A stretch of DNA of 64,000 bases from Homarus americanus (taxonomy: Eukaryota > Arthropoda > Malacostraca > Decapoda > Nephropidae). Below the pieces are notes generated by a model. That model searched no databases. It was not told the origin of the DNA and saw nothing but the letters and a program-made list of their open reading frames with translations. Shown here piece by piece: positions 1-12,045 of the stretch. Location of the stretch: NCBI RefSeq assembly GCF_018991925.1, contig NW_024744482.1, positions 530,001-594,000 on the forward strand, read 5' to 3'. How positions within the stretch are numbered: position 1 is the first letter of the stretch; each line of letters starts with the position of its first letter. Both the position numbers and the translations under genes were made by a program.

Positions 1-766
1 TGTACCGTAGTGGCCCGTTAAGCCGAGTGTTGTGATGAGGGAAATGGATGAGAGACAGTGGGTACCTGGGGGGGAGGGGGTGAGAGAGCTGGTGTATGGG
101 AAGCTAATGAACCCCGAACTTTGTCTCCCTCACACACCAACAAAGTATGACACGGTTTGTATGTACCGCCGGTGTGTATATTTATGTACACCTGCTAGCG
201 TAGACAGGTATATACCCCCTCCCTACACACACACACACACATATTCTTATCAATTTCTATACAACACTCAAACATTAATTTCTACAATATCCTTTAGACA
301 TCAACAAAAACATTTTTCATCCGATGAAGCGTTTGGTTAAGCTAGCCAGCTGAGTGGAACTGGCGCTCTTCGATGGATAACACTGTATATGTGCTGGCCT
401 GGGGCGTAGCTGCACGAGGCCTGAGCGTCAATAACCTCACCTAAAAGAGGAGAGACCTTACCTGAGAATTCCCCTGTAGGTGAAAACCCCACCAAATATC
501 TAGGGACTCTCACCCTTGGGTACTCTCCTCCACGCGGTCGATAATCCTCGCGAAAGACTCCTGAACACACGGGGAAAAGTTTCTCGCATAAACTACCATG
601 AAAAGATCTTTGGGAGCCGCGGTTGACTTTAATGGACTGTCCGGAACTTGCGGGGGGTAAAAAGCGGAGCTGATGCCATCTCCGGCGCTGTGTTGATTTG
701 AAACTGCGGAGAGATAAGATCCCTCCGGTGGGCTGACACCCATTCCTTACTGCTCTCCTGGCCCAA

Positions 767-771
<5 letters not shown>
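1..771. other. Unassigned sequence, no gene seen
   Basis: Mixed-composition sequence with only a short CA run near 225-241. Open frames on both strands overlap each other and resemble nothing I recognise. Confidence 0.5.

Positions 772-822
<51 letters not shown>
772..822. repeat. (CT)n microsatellite
   Basis: About 25 uninterrupted CT units. It creates an artefactual poly-ER open frame on the minus strand. Confidence 0.97.
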
Positions 823-824
<2 letters not shown>

Positions 825-1781
825 TGTGTTAAACAATATTGGCTGTCCACATTTTTTCTCCATCGTGCGCTGTTTAGTTGTACAGGCGTTATGTGTTCAC
901 TGGCTTCATGTTTTTTTTTTCATCTCTTTAGAACGATTATCCTGAGCACCTCGCTCTGTGTTCACTGGTGTAAATTTCCTCCTCTCGGAAAAGACGCTGA
1001 AAGTGGAACTGATACTGTAAGATGTGGATTGCCAAACCATGAAAGTAAACCGCTGAGAGTCTTTGATTGTAAACCTGTAAAACTTTTCATGTGGAACTGC
1101 GGGAGAGATTTTAAATTAGACTCAAGCGCTTTACAAACAATAATAAACAAAACCATATGGATTGTTATTTTTTCACCTGTGCTTGAGTAACCTCTTACCT
1201 TGGACATACATGTAATTATTCACTAACATAAATTTATGGACGATGCCTTCAGCGTAAATAAAACACCGTAGAATACAATCGTCTCTTAACCTTCAGCATC
1301 ATAAATTCACAACAGCTCTGTAATTAATGATGACTTATAGCTCTCAGACGTCTGTTCCACTGTGTTAGGGTAGGCGACCTTCAATGGACGTTCCTTAAGT
1401 TTTATCACGGAACCCGAGAACCGAGATCCCGAGAACCCAAGAAAGAGTGGAAAGTTGCAACAGTAACAAGTCATATAAGATAATGTAGAATACCAGGGAA
1501 GGCATAAAACTCCGACATACCTTCATGCATGACATACTTGCCCAGGAGTCAGGTATCAGGTACGGAGATTCTACCCCTGGATGAAGGAACGGACATTAAG
1601 AAAAAACTCTAAGTCAGATTTGAGTACTGCATCTCTTGACAGATCGAATATCATAATAAAAAAACTACAAAAGACTAATTCCTCATGACACAAACGTTGA
1701 TCAAAATATTTATAAGTGATGTCTGATGTATTTCATATGCTAAGATTTGTATTAATTAGATCAAGGATTGAGGGGTAGATA

Positions 1782-1788
<7 letters not shown>
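823..1788. other. Unassigned sequence, no convincing gene
   Basis: A 122-codon plus-strand frame (822-1190) and an 81-codon minus-strand frame overlap here. Neither shows a recognisable domain, and the plus frame begins beside the CT array. I do not call either as a gene. Confidence 0.45.

Positions 1789-1838
<50 letters not shown>
1789..1838. repeat. (CA)n microsatellite
   Basis: About 25 pure CA units ending in CGCGCATG. Confidence 0.97.
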
Positions 1839-1840
<2 letters not shown>

Positions 1841-2714
1841 GCATGTTATACCCTGTTGTAATATCATTTTACCACATGACTGCTCTCAGTTTCATATGAA
1901 TTTAAATTTTGTGAAGATGTTGCAGTAACCGGGACACAAACACACGGTACAGACCATGTGTGGAGACTGACACTTACGACGAAAAGTGTTTCATATGGCG
2001 AAATTTCATGAGGCAGAATAAATCACCAATATACTTGACTGAGATATATAAGGAACAAAGAATAAATTGAAAAGATCATTAAAACTTTGATGTTTACATT
2101 ATTTCAACATCCAATGATTCAGGCACGTTAATTGATACCAATGTTTTAATTAACCAATGTTAATGTTTAATATTCTCAGGGGGATTAAACACGACCGTGA
2201 AAAAAATATGTGAAAAAAAATTAACATCCTCCCTGAAGAAACTGTTAATGTTTCATAGATGTGTCTCAGTTTATTAGGGTCAGGGGGTGAGGGTGGAGGC
2301 TGGCTAGGTATAAAGTTGCTCCCTTGTGGTCCTGCATGAGAGAACCTTGTTGGGGTGAGACGTGAGGGCGAGGCGGCCCCACCATAACCTAACTCACCTC
2401 CCTCGTCTAGCTCTTGAGATGCACTATTGTAACCTCTTGCTTATATACATATACATATATACATACTGTAACGTATATATACATGTATATACCATAAAGC
2501 AGAATATCGAATCACATCATCTCAATCACCTGACAGGAATCGACCCAACTATCACAATATACATAACTCATTAATTTCTCGCATAAATCAGGTCAAGCGA
2601 TGGGTCATTTTGCACACCTGTCAACCTTAACTTACTCACATTTCTCCTCTATACTAATACACCAAGCTAGATTTATCCCCCTTAACTCGCTCCCGAAAAT
2701 GTTGGCTTAAGTTA
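1839..2714. other. AT-rich sequence, no gene seen
   Basis: AT-rich with a short TA/CATA-rich patch at about 2440-2490. No coding or RNA signal found. Confidence 0.5.
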
Positions 2715-2900
2715 TGGGGTTAGGTTAGGTTGCGGTACCTTAGAATCGAATAGGTTTGAGAAAGTATCGATTAAGTTTAAGGTCATATTAAGTTGATGTA
2801 GGTTAGTTTAGGTGAGGTTAGGTTAGGTTACGCTGTGATAAATTAGGCTAGGTTAGATTACGTTATACTACGTTAATTTATATGAAGTCTGCTTAGGTTC
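2715..2900 (+). repeat. Degenerate TTAGG-type telomere-like tract
   Basis: Many GGTTA/TTAGG units, some tandem (2718-2731 and 2811-2830), interspersed with diverged variants. TTAGG is the common arthropod telomere motif; an interstitial position is inferred from non-telomeric sequence on both sides. Confidence 0.75.
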
Positions 2901-2904
2901 CGTT

Positions 2905-2970
2905 TCCAGGTCCGTAGTTCAGTGAGAGCCGCATGCGACTCCCCTTAAGCCGCATCTCTCTTCCCGGCTG
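2905..2970 (+). pseudogene. Possible tRNA-like remnant (SINE head or tRNA pseudogene)
   Basis: A box A-like TAGTTCAGTGAGAGC is followed by GCATGCG and, about 35 bases on, TTCCCGGCTGG, which resembles the 3' half of a T-arm. GTCC near the start can pair with GGAC near the end. The anticodon arm and the TTCGA core of box B are not intact, so a working tRNA is unlikely. Chance resemblance is possible. Confidence 0.25.
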
Positions 2971-3216
2971 GACTAATTATGCAACGCTACCACATACTCC
3001 AGCCGCCGTGCATGCTTGTGGTTTCTCGATGGCATGTGAAACTTCATTTACCAATTCCTGTTCTGAGGAGCATGGTATGTGTGGACTGTGAGGGTAGTGG
3101 TAGTGTCTGGCCGGGACCTTCATGGAGGAGCAATTAAGAACAAGAGACGAGTGATGTTTTCTTCCTCTCAGCTTCTCCTCCACGAGCCAATTATTATTAA
3201 CTTTTAAGGGGAATGA

Positions 3217-3240
3217 ACACACACACACACACACACACAC
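3217..3240. repeat. (CA)n microsatellite
   Basis: About 12 CA units. Confidence 0.95.
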
Positions 3241-3432
3241 TGACTGTCTTCCTCTGTAGATCAATTTTGTATGAGGGAGTTTCCTACACTAGTTGAGATC
3301 ATGTAATAACCTTTTTTTTTCCAAGATCATTTAAGACAATATGTTGAATATCCCTCACTTCAAATGAGCTAATCATGTTGTAGATATTTATTTATATCTT
3401 ATCGAGAAAAAATATATATTACTGTAAAGATA

Positions 3433-3454
3433 GTGTGTGTGTGTGTGTGTGTGT
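3433..3454. repeat. (GT)n microsatellite
   Basis: About 11 GT units. Confidence 0.95.
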
Positions 3455-3614
3455 GGACGGTAAGGATACCATCAGGGCAGAAAGTCATTAGAGGACAGTA
3501 CCATTAGACCAGGAAACGTGTAGTGGTGATCTCCTTCTCGACCCAGAGTACATAACCATTGTCTTTATCGTCTTCTTCCAGCTGCTTCGTCTCTTGTAGC
3601 GAACTGTAGGAGAC

Positions 3615-3633
3615 AGGATGGATGGATGGATGC
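3615..3633. repeat. (ATGG)n short tetranucleotide repeat
   Basis: About four GATG/ATGG units close to the ATC arrays. Confidence 0.85.
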
Positions 3634-3650
3634 TGATATTATAGTGTGGT

Positions 3651-3680
3651 CATCATCATCATCATCATCAGTACCAGCAC

Positions 3681-3725
<45 letters not shown>
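3651..3725. repeat. Two (ATC)n arrays split by a 10-base spacer
   Basis: CAT/ATC units at 3651-3670 and 3681-3725 separated by GTACCAGCAC. They yield poly-M and poly-D in open frames, which are artefacts. Confidence 0.95.
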
Positions 3726-3779
3726 GGAAAAGCACAGTAAGAAAGAGATGAATTGATGTTGACGCTGCCATGTGTTGCG

Positions 3780-3930
3780 GTCTGTCTTTGTTGTAGCATT
3801 ACCCTCATTGTAGTTATAGAGTTGTAGTCTTTACTGTGGCGCTGCGATGGTCTCTGTTGTTGTGGTGCTGCAGCTGTCTTTGTTGTGGTGTTTCAGCCGT
3901 CTTAGTTGTGGTGCTGCAGCTGCTTTTGTA
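3780..3930. repeat. Degenerate ~30-bp minisatellite
   Basis: Diverged units built around TTGTTGTGGTGCTGCAGCTG recur about every 30 bases, clearest from 3850 to 3925. Confidence 0.7.
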
Positions 3931-3974
3931 TCCCCACTACTCACAGGTTCCTAGCATCTTAACTCCTCCATAAT

Positions 3975-3999
3975 AGGTTAGGTTAGGTTAGGTCAGGTT
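3975..3999 (+). repeat. Short (TTAGG)n-type tract
   Basis: Four to five AGGTT units in tandem, the last diverged to AGGTC. Confidence 0.85.
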
Positions 4000-4037
4000 C
4001 CTGTGTGTTTTCTTTTATCCCGTTGTGGTGATACGTT

Positions 4038-4040
<3 letters not shown>

Positions 4041-4100
<60 letters not shown>
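4041..4100. repeat. (GA)n microsatellite
   Basis: About 29 pure GA units. Confidence 0.97.
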
Positions 4101-4103
<3 letters not shown>

Positions 4104-4148
4104 GTCGGATCATGTTGCCTTCGTTCACTTAACAGTTGAGCACTTCCA

Positions 4149-4170
4149 GTGTGTGTGTGTGTGTGTGTGT
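4149..4170. repeat. (GT)n microsatellite
   Basis: About 11 GT units. Confidence 0.95.
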
Positions 4171-4409
4171 CAGAGGTCTCAGTATCCCCTGCTTTGTCGG
4201 GTCGAGTGTTTACAACATCTTGAACCCCCCCTCGAGCTCCGCGTCTCAAGATGGACCCGCCAAGATCTCTCTCTGTCTCCCGCGTGCCAGAGCTTCCTCG
4301 AGTGTGTTGACTAAACCTTGGACTCACTGACACACACAAGAGAAGAAATGTCAGATTCGTCCACGTTGAGCTGATCAGAGGGGATCAAATCAGGGCCGAG
4401 AATGAAGAT

Positions 4410-4675
4410 TGACCTAACCAATCATATTCTGACCTATTGTGACCTGCATATGACTTAATCTATCTCAAATTTTATCTATCCCGACCATTACCTGATTTAA
4501 CCGATCCTAAAATAATATATCCTCACCAACACCTGAACTTTACCTAGAATAACTAAACTAATTCTTAACCTAGCCAATTCCCAACCTAATTTATTCTAAC
4601 TAAACCAACAACTAACTTAACTTAATCTAACCTAATCTAACGTAACTAAACCCATGACCAAACTAACCTACCATG
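4410..4675 (-). repeat. Degenerate CCTAA-type tract
   Basis: Diverged CCTAA/CTAAC units (AACCTAATCTAAC and similar) fill this stretch. It is the opposite orientation to the TTAGG-type tract that begins about 120 bases downstream. Confidence 0.7.
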
Positions 4676-4794
4676 CAAGTGAGAGTGTTAAGCCCTGATA
4701 ACAAACAAATTGGGTTAAAATGTTAATGTTAATGTGTTATCTCGCATCAGAAAAAAAAAATGTAACTAGAATCAGGTCCACCCAAGCTGCTTAA

Positions 4795-4925
4795 GGTAGG
4801 TTATATTATGTTGAATTAGATTCGGTTGGATCCGGTTAGGTTCGGTTGGATTAGGTTAGGATGGGTTGGGTTAGGTTAGGATGGGTTGGGTTAGGTTAGA
4901 GAAAGATAGGTTTGGTTAGGTTATG
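4795..4925 (+). repeat. Degenerate TTAGG-type tract
   Basis: Repeated GGTTAGG, GGTTGGGTTAGG and GGTTCGG units. Two copies of a ~20-base block GGATGGGTTGGGTTAGGTTA lie side by side near 4858-4898. Confidence 0.8.
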
Positions 4926-5157
4926 AGAACTTCTAAAAGGGACCAAATAATCAAGTAAAGGAAGAAAATACTAACAAAAATAAGAATAACTAACAGGAAA
5001 CATATATATAAAAGTTGTTAAGACTGGCTACTGCCCAAATGTCAAGAGAGTGGAAATTCAAGACACTTAGTGAAGCGTAATGAAATATAATAACTTCCCT
5101 CACATACTCATTATCCGCTAGCTAGTGGATGCAGCTGCAGCACCTGATGAGGGAGGG

Positions 5158-5205
5158 ACTTATGAGGTGAGGGGGGAGAAGGAGGTGGGGAGGGGGGAGG
5201 TGCTT
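5158..5205. repeat. G-rich purine tract
   Basis: Mostly G and A on the plus strand with several runs of four or more G. Confidence 0.8.
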
Positions 5206-5280
5206 TGTCTTGGGATAATGCCTGGAGCAGCAGCAGCACCTGAAGAGACAGCAGAAGGAATACGGTAGAGTCCTGTACCT

Positions 5281-5851
5281 CTGTTGGTGATTGTTGGAGT
5301 ACTGTGAGTGTCTCTTCTTGTGATTGGTGGAGTTCTGTGAGTGTCTCTTCTTGTGATTGGTGGAGTTCTGTGAGTGTCTCTTCTTGTGAGTGTCTCTTCT
5401 TGTGATTGGTGGTGATCTGTGAGTGCCTCTACTTGTGATTGGTGGAGACCTATATCTATACTTGTTATTGGTGGAGCACTGTGAGTGCCTCTACTTGTGA
5501 TTGGTGGAGTTCTGTGTCTCTACCTGCCATTGGTGGAGTACTGCGAGTGCCTCTACTTGTGATTGGTGGAGTACTGTGAGTGCCTCTACTTGTGATTGGT
5601 GGAGTCCTGTGTCTCTACCTGCCATTGGTGGAGTACTGCGAGTGCCTCTACTTGTGATTGGTGGAGTCCTGTGTCTCTACCTGCCATTGGTGGAGTACTG
5701 CGAGTGCCTCTACTTGTGATTGGTGGAGTCCTGTGTCTCTACCTGTCATTGGTGGAGTACTGTGAGTGCCTCTACTTGTGATTGGTGGAGTCCTGTGTCT
5801 CTACCTGTCATTGGTGGAGTACTGCGAGTGCCTCTACTTGTGATAAGCGAA
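5281..5851. repeat. Minisatellite, two-part ~62-bp unit
   Basis: The mature unit is 62 bases and consists of two diverged half-units, each holding ATTGGTGGAGT. One half reads on to ACTGCGAGTGCCTCTACTTGTG, the other to CCTGTGTCTCTACCTGCC. The 5' part (5281-5500) has shorter, less regular ~30-50-base units; the 3' part is a homogeneous 62-base array. Open frames of ~60-70 codons (5501-5781) are only the repeat translated. Confidence 0.92.
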
Positions 5852-5859
5852 GTCCTGCT

Positions 5860-6409
5860 ACGCACCTAAAGACTAGAATAGCCATGTGTTTCGCCTAATG
5901 GGTAGAGCAGCACATGAGAGAGGACCTGAAGTAGCAGGAAACTCTGCCTCGACTACTGCTGGAGGCACCGCAACAGCTTTAAGTGGCCCCTTTGTTATAT
6001 CACTTACAGTCTACACCCCACGACGGGAGCATCACTGTCAAGACACCAATGTTAACCCAATAAACAGCCGCTCATTCCTCAACCGCAGAATGTTGAATAA
6101 ATATAATTTCTACGTCACTTAGTCTTGAATCCTAAACCGCAAAATGCAAGAGAGAGAATATTCATTTAATATTCCACTCCTGGTGCCGCAAACCGCAAAG
6201 TGCTTGACTGAGAAGATGATGCTCCATTTACATAAGAACAGTGAACCACAAAATCCTAAATGAGAAGTATATGTATATTATTTACACCTGGTTAGTTTAT
6301 TTAGATCACGTCAAAATGATTTACCTCAACAGGTGTTTAAAGCTTGAGGCTACGGATGGATCTAAGATGGAGGAAGTGTTTGACAGTGACTTTAATACGA
6401 CGCTCACAC

Positions 6410-6441
<32 letters not shown>

Positions 6442-7206
6442 CAACAATTAAGGGTAGCATTGTCTGTATCCCCGTACAAAGAACAATATCAAATGTATTT
6501 TCTCATCATTAACTAAACTTTTCTTCTCTTAATCTCCAACCATTGTCTACCTCGTATACCCAAGTCATTATCTATCAACGAAACTATTTCTGTTTTTCAT
6601 TTGTTTTCTTTTGTTTTGCTTTTGTTTTTCACCTTTCTGTAACTTAGGTATTCATATTTGTTCTCGTTTTTTATTTGTATTATGATATCAGTGTTGTTCT
6701 TTCTTTTATTCGTGTGTTTTATCAACTCTTTCTCAATCATCGTTCATTATGTCTTTATGAGAGAACCTTCTTTCCCTCCCTCTCTCTATTGACAACAACA
6801 CCGCCTTCATTCCTCCCTCCCTCCCCCTTTCCACAATCCAACCTTCCTTCCATATCTCCCTCCCTCTTTCTCTCCTTCAATCAAACTTTCCCTCATCTCT
6901 ATCCCTTCAACCCCCCCCCCCCTTTCACGGCAACTCTCCTTCCCTCCTTTTCTCCCTCCCTCCCTTCCCTCAGTGACTACCTCATCAATATTCATCCACT
7001 CTAAATATTTTTTTTACCCACTCGAATTCCTCAAGTTTGTGGATTTAAATTACACTACGTTATCTTCAGTAAAAAAAAAAATCCTTAATTATCCATAAGC
7101 AATTTAGGGTTACCTGTTACTTAGTTAATTAGTATCATTACGCCTCGTTAGATGTGGCTAAGTTGTACCAGGTAGGTCAAGATGGAACGTAAACTGTGTT
7201 GTGTAT

Positions 7207-7209
<3 letters not shown>
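5860..7209. other. Unassigned sequence with C-rich and Q-like patches
   Basis: Contains a CAC/CAA trinucleotide patch (6411-6450) and a pyrimidine-rich stretch with CCCTCC and TTCC units (6770-6975). Several open frames cross it but none has protein-like features apart from repeats. Confidence 0.5.
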
Positions 7210-7246
<37 letters not shown>

Positions 7247-7250
7247 CCCC
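7210..7250. repeat. (CT)n microsatellite
   Basis: About 17 CT units running into a C homopolymer. Confidence 0.95.
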
Positions 7251-7494
7251 ACCTGTAGAAACTCCGTAGTGATCAATCAATTACCTGTCCAAGATTCCTC
7301 GCTGACCCTCGACCTTGATGTGTGTCCGACGGTGATCAAAGGAGTAAGCTCTTGTCTTAGTATCAAGTCGACCAACTGGGGAAAATGTCATAATGATCAG
7401 AAGAAACTTGAGAGTTGCAGCGTCAGAAAGTATTGTTTTTTCCCGGTTACCTTTGACTCTGATCTTTGTCCGATTTTGACCACAGGAAGACAGT

Positions 7495-7520
7495 GGTTAG
7501 GTTAGGTTAGGTTAGGTTAG
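7495..7520 (+). repeat. (TTAGG)n-type tract
   Basis: Five uninterrupted GGTTA units, the clearest plus-oriented telomere-type tract in the window. Confidence 0.9.
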
Positions 7521-7549
7521 TCGGATCACGTGAAGATTAAGCCCCCTAT

Positions 7550-7800
7550 CTTATTTTATCCAAACAAACAAAATAAACAAATACTCATTAAAACAAAACA
7601 AAAAGACATTAACCCCCAATAAAAAACAAAAATAAAACAAATACATTAAAACATCAAACGTCAACCCTAACATAAACAGAAAGAGATTTAAAAAAATTAC
7701 CTTAAGGGAGAAAAAAAAAATAACATTAAACCCAATTTCACCCAAAACAAAAACACAAACAATGACCAATTTTAGAAAAAAAGCAAAAAAAAAAAAAAAC
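7550..7800. other. A-rich sequence
   Basis: Long A-rich plus strand with AAACAAA variants. A minus-strand frame of Phe/Leu-rich composition here simply reflects the A richness. Confidence 0.7.
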
Positions 7801-8022
7801 ATTACGATTCCATATTAACTCCTGAGCTACAAAATATGACGAAAAAAAGAAGATATTTAACCCACCTGAAGTGCTAAAAAAGACGCATTTATTATATACA
7901 ATATTAAACAGACGCTGAGAAGACTATTAAACCGTGCAAGGAGCGACGGCGGGAGAACCTGTCAGCTGAGGATATTTATGGTAAGCAAGTTTGGCCAGGT
8001 AGCTGCAAACACTATCTTCAGC

Positions 8023-8026
<4 letters not shown>

Positions 8027-8093
<67 letters not shown>

Positions 8094-8096
8094 AAG
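8027..8096. repeat. (GT)n followed by short (GA)n
   Basis: About 30 GT units to 8086, then GAGAGAGAAAGAG. Confidence 0.96.
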
Positions 8097-8402
8097 AGAA
8101 CTCAAGACATACATAAATCACAAGACCAATATCATGCCACAAGAACCCGCCATGATACAAAAGCTGGGCTGGGCGTGGTCCCTGTCTCCCCCTCCCCTCC
8201 CCAACAAACACACCCACCTACAAACGTCTCTCACACGGCACTTAAATGCATTATATTTCCCACCACGTATGTACACCCAAGGATAAAGAGAATCACCCGA
8301 AGAATGGATAACCTAGCTTATTTCACCTGAAGATTTAACTAAGCTAACGTTACTTATTGGGGTTGGGTTAGGTTAAGTTTGTTTACTTTTATCCGGATGC
8401 GT

Positions 8403-8404
<2 letters not shown>

Positions 8405-8459
<55 letters not shown>
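8405..8459. repeat. (GA)n microsatellite
   Basis: About 27 pure GA units. Confidence 0.97.
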
Positions 8460-8461
<2 letters not shown>

Positions 8462-8999
8462 GTCACCCCCAAACGAGACACCACCTGACATCACACAAAT
8501 CAACCTATACATATTTCCATTATTTCGACACAAACACAGGTGCCATAAAGCAAGTGTATTTACAGCGTGCAGAGCCTGTATCACCAACATGAGTAGTGGA
8601 CACAAAAAGCAATACATGACTCTCGTGCTTCGCCTGTCAGTATTACCAACACCTTAGGAACCACCGTCTGTTTATTTTTGCTTTTCTCTTATTTTTCACC
8701 ATGTAACTAAACTCTTACCTTGATGTTCTAATTCCGTGTAAACATTTAAAAAAAAATACATCTTTTAACAACCTTGTGCACCAAACAATAGACTTTCAAG
8801 ATTAGCCTCAAACAAAGGCCTCTTGAAAATTTGAAAAGCATTTATTTACACAAAGGCGGTGTTGTGATTACTGTGGCCCGTGGCCTTGACCTTTCAACTG
8901 ATCACGACACGACGACGGAACTGCACTCACAAACACGACGTGAAATTCTGAACGTAATTGACTTCAGCATTCACCAGTTACAGCGTCGAGCAGACAGAC

Positions 9000-9245
9000 A
9001 ATAAGACCAAATAGTCAGTGAACTACACCTTTCAAATGAGGTATTCATCAATGGCCGTCTCTCACATAATATAATGAATGAATCACATCTAACACAAAAT
9101 ATATTCAATGGTCTACACCTTCCCAACACAATATTCAGTGGAACACATCTCTCACATAGAATAATCAATGGACTACGTCTCCCCCAAAACATTCAATAGA
9201 CTAGACAAAATATTCGGTGGAGTACGTCTCCCAAACAAAACATTT
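9000..9245. repeat. Highly diverged ~40-bp tandem repeat
   Basis: Units of the type ACATTCAATGGACTACGTCTCC recur roughly every 36-42 bases with many substitutions. Array edges are uncertain. Confidence 0.7.
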
Positions 9246-9604
9246 AATGTACATGAACCAAGTATCTCAAATGGAAACTGGTCCAAAGAACATTCAGGAC
9301 CAGTAAGTCTCTGCCAAGCTTAACTCTCCAAATTAGTTGTCTTTATTTACGATACACCTTCATAAATAATTAACATATTCACGTGTGCTATTTAAAGGTA
9401 GCGTGATAATTATTTAAATAAATATTTTTTTTCATCTAATTTTAATTGAATGGATGAGAAGGAATGACTTACCTTTACGGTTTATTGATATTTAGGTATT
9501 ATCACATTTTCCTTGATGTCGAGCACCAGAAAAAATGGAATTTCGTGTATTTCCAACGAAAATAAAATATATAAACGTTTGAAGAAGTCGAATACACAAT
9601 GGTT
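9246..9604. other. AT-rich sequence, no gene seen
   Basis: No coding, RNA or repeat signal beyond AT richness. Confidence 0.5.
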
Positions 9605-10123
<519 letters not shown>

Positions 10124-10213
10124 CCACCACATAAACCATCACTGAAATACAATCAGAACGATCTGGGTCAAGTGTCCATTGGCGACACTATTACCTTTAA
10201 GTCTCTGTTACAC

Positions 10214-10226
10214 TGACCTTTGACCT
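10214..10226 (-). promoter_or_regulatory. Perfect DR1 nuclear-receptor-type motif
   Basis: TGACCTTTGACCT is, on the minus strand, AGGTCA-A-AGGTCA: two perfect half-sites with a one-base spacer. This is the DR1 class bound by RXR/USP- and HNF4-type receptors. Function is unproven; there is no gene next to it. Confidence 0.35.
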
Positions 10227-10269
10227 ACCTCGTTCAAAAGAAGTCTTCAGTTCTGGACTCTCTCAAGTT

Positions 10270-10650
10270 TCAAGGGAGTAGTTCATTGAGGTGGGCAGCT
10301 GGAAAACAGACAAATAAATATAAATATACACAATAGGCAAAAAAAATATATGTACTGTATATATATAACGTGACGTGTTTACAGCGGGTGATACACAACA
10401 GAAGACAGATATACTTCGTGGAGTGAAAAGTATACAGATACATAAATAAACTCATATATACATAAGAATAATCAGATAAAGAAATTAACATAGACATTAT
10501 AGACTAATCAAAGAAGATTTATATGAATTAACGAGACGCCCCAAAAAATACAAATCAACAAATAAACAGATAAGAAAACATTAAACAAGACAAAAAAACA
10601 TTAATAAACATTAGAAAACAGTAAACAGAGACGTATATTAGCTACTAAAT
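10270..10650. other. AT-rich sequence with short TA patches
   Basis: No gene seen. Hydrophobic minus-strand frames reflect AT composition. Confidence 0.5.
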
Positions 10651-10830
10651 AAGATAAACAGATAAATAAGAACAGGTAAATCAAGAAGACAAATAAACAG
10701 ATAAATAAGAACAAGTAAATTAAGAAGACAAATAAACAGATAAATAAGAACAAGTAAATTAAGAAGATAATTAAACGGATAAATAAGAACAGGTAAATTA
10801 AGAAGACAAATAAACAGATAAATAAGAGCA
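10651..10830. repeat. Minisatellite, 38-bp unit
   Basis: About 4.5 units of the type AAACAGATAAATAAGAACA plus GTAAATTAAGAAGACAAAT. The period is 38 bases, with small changes in the last units. Confidence 0.9.
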
Positions 10831-10859
10831 GGTAAATATGAAGACATAAAAACATAAAA

Positions 10860-11607
10860 AAAAAATTGAACAGAAAGATAATTAAACCTTAATAAATAAA
10901 CAAGACAAATACCCCCCCCTCCCAAAAAAAAAATTTCAAACAAATAAACAAGGCGTAGAGTAAACCAGGTGATAAACAAAACAAGGAGGAGCCTGATTGT
11001 TTGCCCTTATATAAAACTCCACCTGAGACCATTATAGCGCCGCCCAATCATATTAAATCATATATTATCTATGATATACGTCAATAATATATGAAGCCTG
11101 TCATTCAAGCTGTGGTTATACCAGGAGATTAGATTCTGTAATGACTGTAGCTCAAATAAACGCTATGAAAAAAAAAGTATCTTTACAATATGTGTGTGAG
11201 ACAATATGACACAAAGGATGAAACATTTTGAGAACCCTACCGAGGCAATAGGAGTCATAGTGTTCATTTTGGAATTTATCGGCTCCATCGGTAGAGATAA
11301 TTTTTTTTATTGTATATACATGTTTATTTCGGAATGTTTATAGCCGATTTAATATTGCAGGTAATTGTTATTTTTACCAACATAGTAAAAATAAATAAAA
11401 TATTGTGTTGTAAATCTAATACAGTGAAACATAAAGGGGAGAAAAAAATATAAATAAATAAAAGACTGAAATAAATTATTAAATCCGCGGGTAATTTTAG
11501 GGTATTGGATTTTTTCACCTAAGAATGAAAGGTTTATTTCATTATTGCCCTGTTAGATATTTTTGTTTATTTTACTTATTTTTTTGGGTCGGGGTAATTT
11601 AGTTTTA
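10860..11607. other. AT-rich sequence, no gene seen
   Basis: Contains A and C homopolymer runs near 10908-10933. No coding or RNA signal. Confidence 0.5.
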
Positions 11608-12045
11608 CAGTTAATCCCTTGAGTACGGTGTCTTATGTAATCTTATCTCCCCTGAGTACGATGATTCATGTAATCCCCCTATGAGTACGGTGACTTCACT
11701 AATCTTTACGTCGCCTCTCAGTACGATATGTTTCCTCTTCTGAAAATTAAATCTGTTTAAAATCAACCCCTTGAGTGCCATGAATCAAGCAAAACTCCTT
11801 TAGTACAAAACATTTTGGACAGGTAACAAATCACTTTACAAATAACCCCTCGAGTACGATGACTTTATCCCTGAGTACAATGTCATCGTACTCAATGCAA
11901 TATATGTTTTATAGGGAACAAATCATTATATTCAAGTGATAACCATTGTACTCAAGGGATAATTATTGTACTCAAGTAATAGCTAATAATTGTACTCAAG
12001 TAATAGTCATTGTATTCAGGTGGTTATCAACGTACTCTAAGAGGT
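11608..12045. repeat. GTACTCAAGG satellite, dyad-symmetric block
   Basis: Units related to CCCCTTGAGTACGATGA run in the plus orientation from 11608 to about 11880. The reverse-complement form, ATTGTACTCAAGGGATAA, then runs to about 12045. At the switch, GAGTACGATGAC (11852-11863) and its exact reverse complement GTCATCGTACTC (11882-11893) face each other. Units are diverged (about seven on each side). Confidence 0.85.

Noticed and set aside
822..1190. 122-codon plus-strand frame as a gene
   Set aside because: Cys/Phe-rich with no domain, overlapped by an 81-codon minus frame; no promoter, splice or family evidence.
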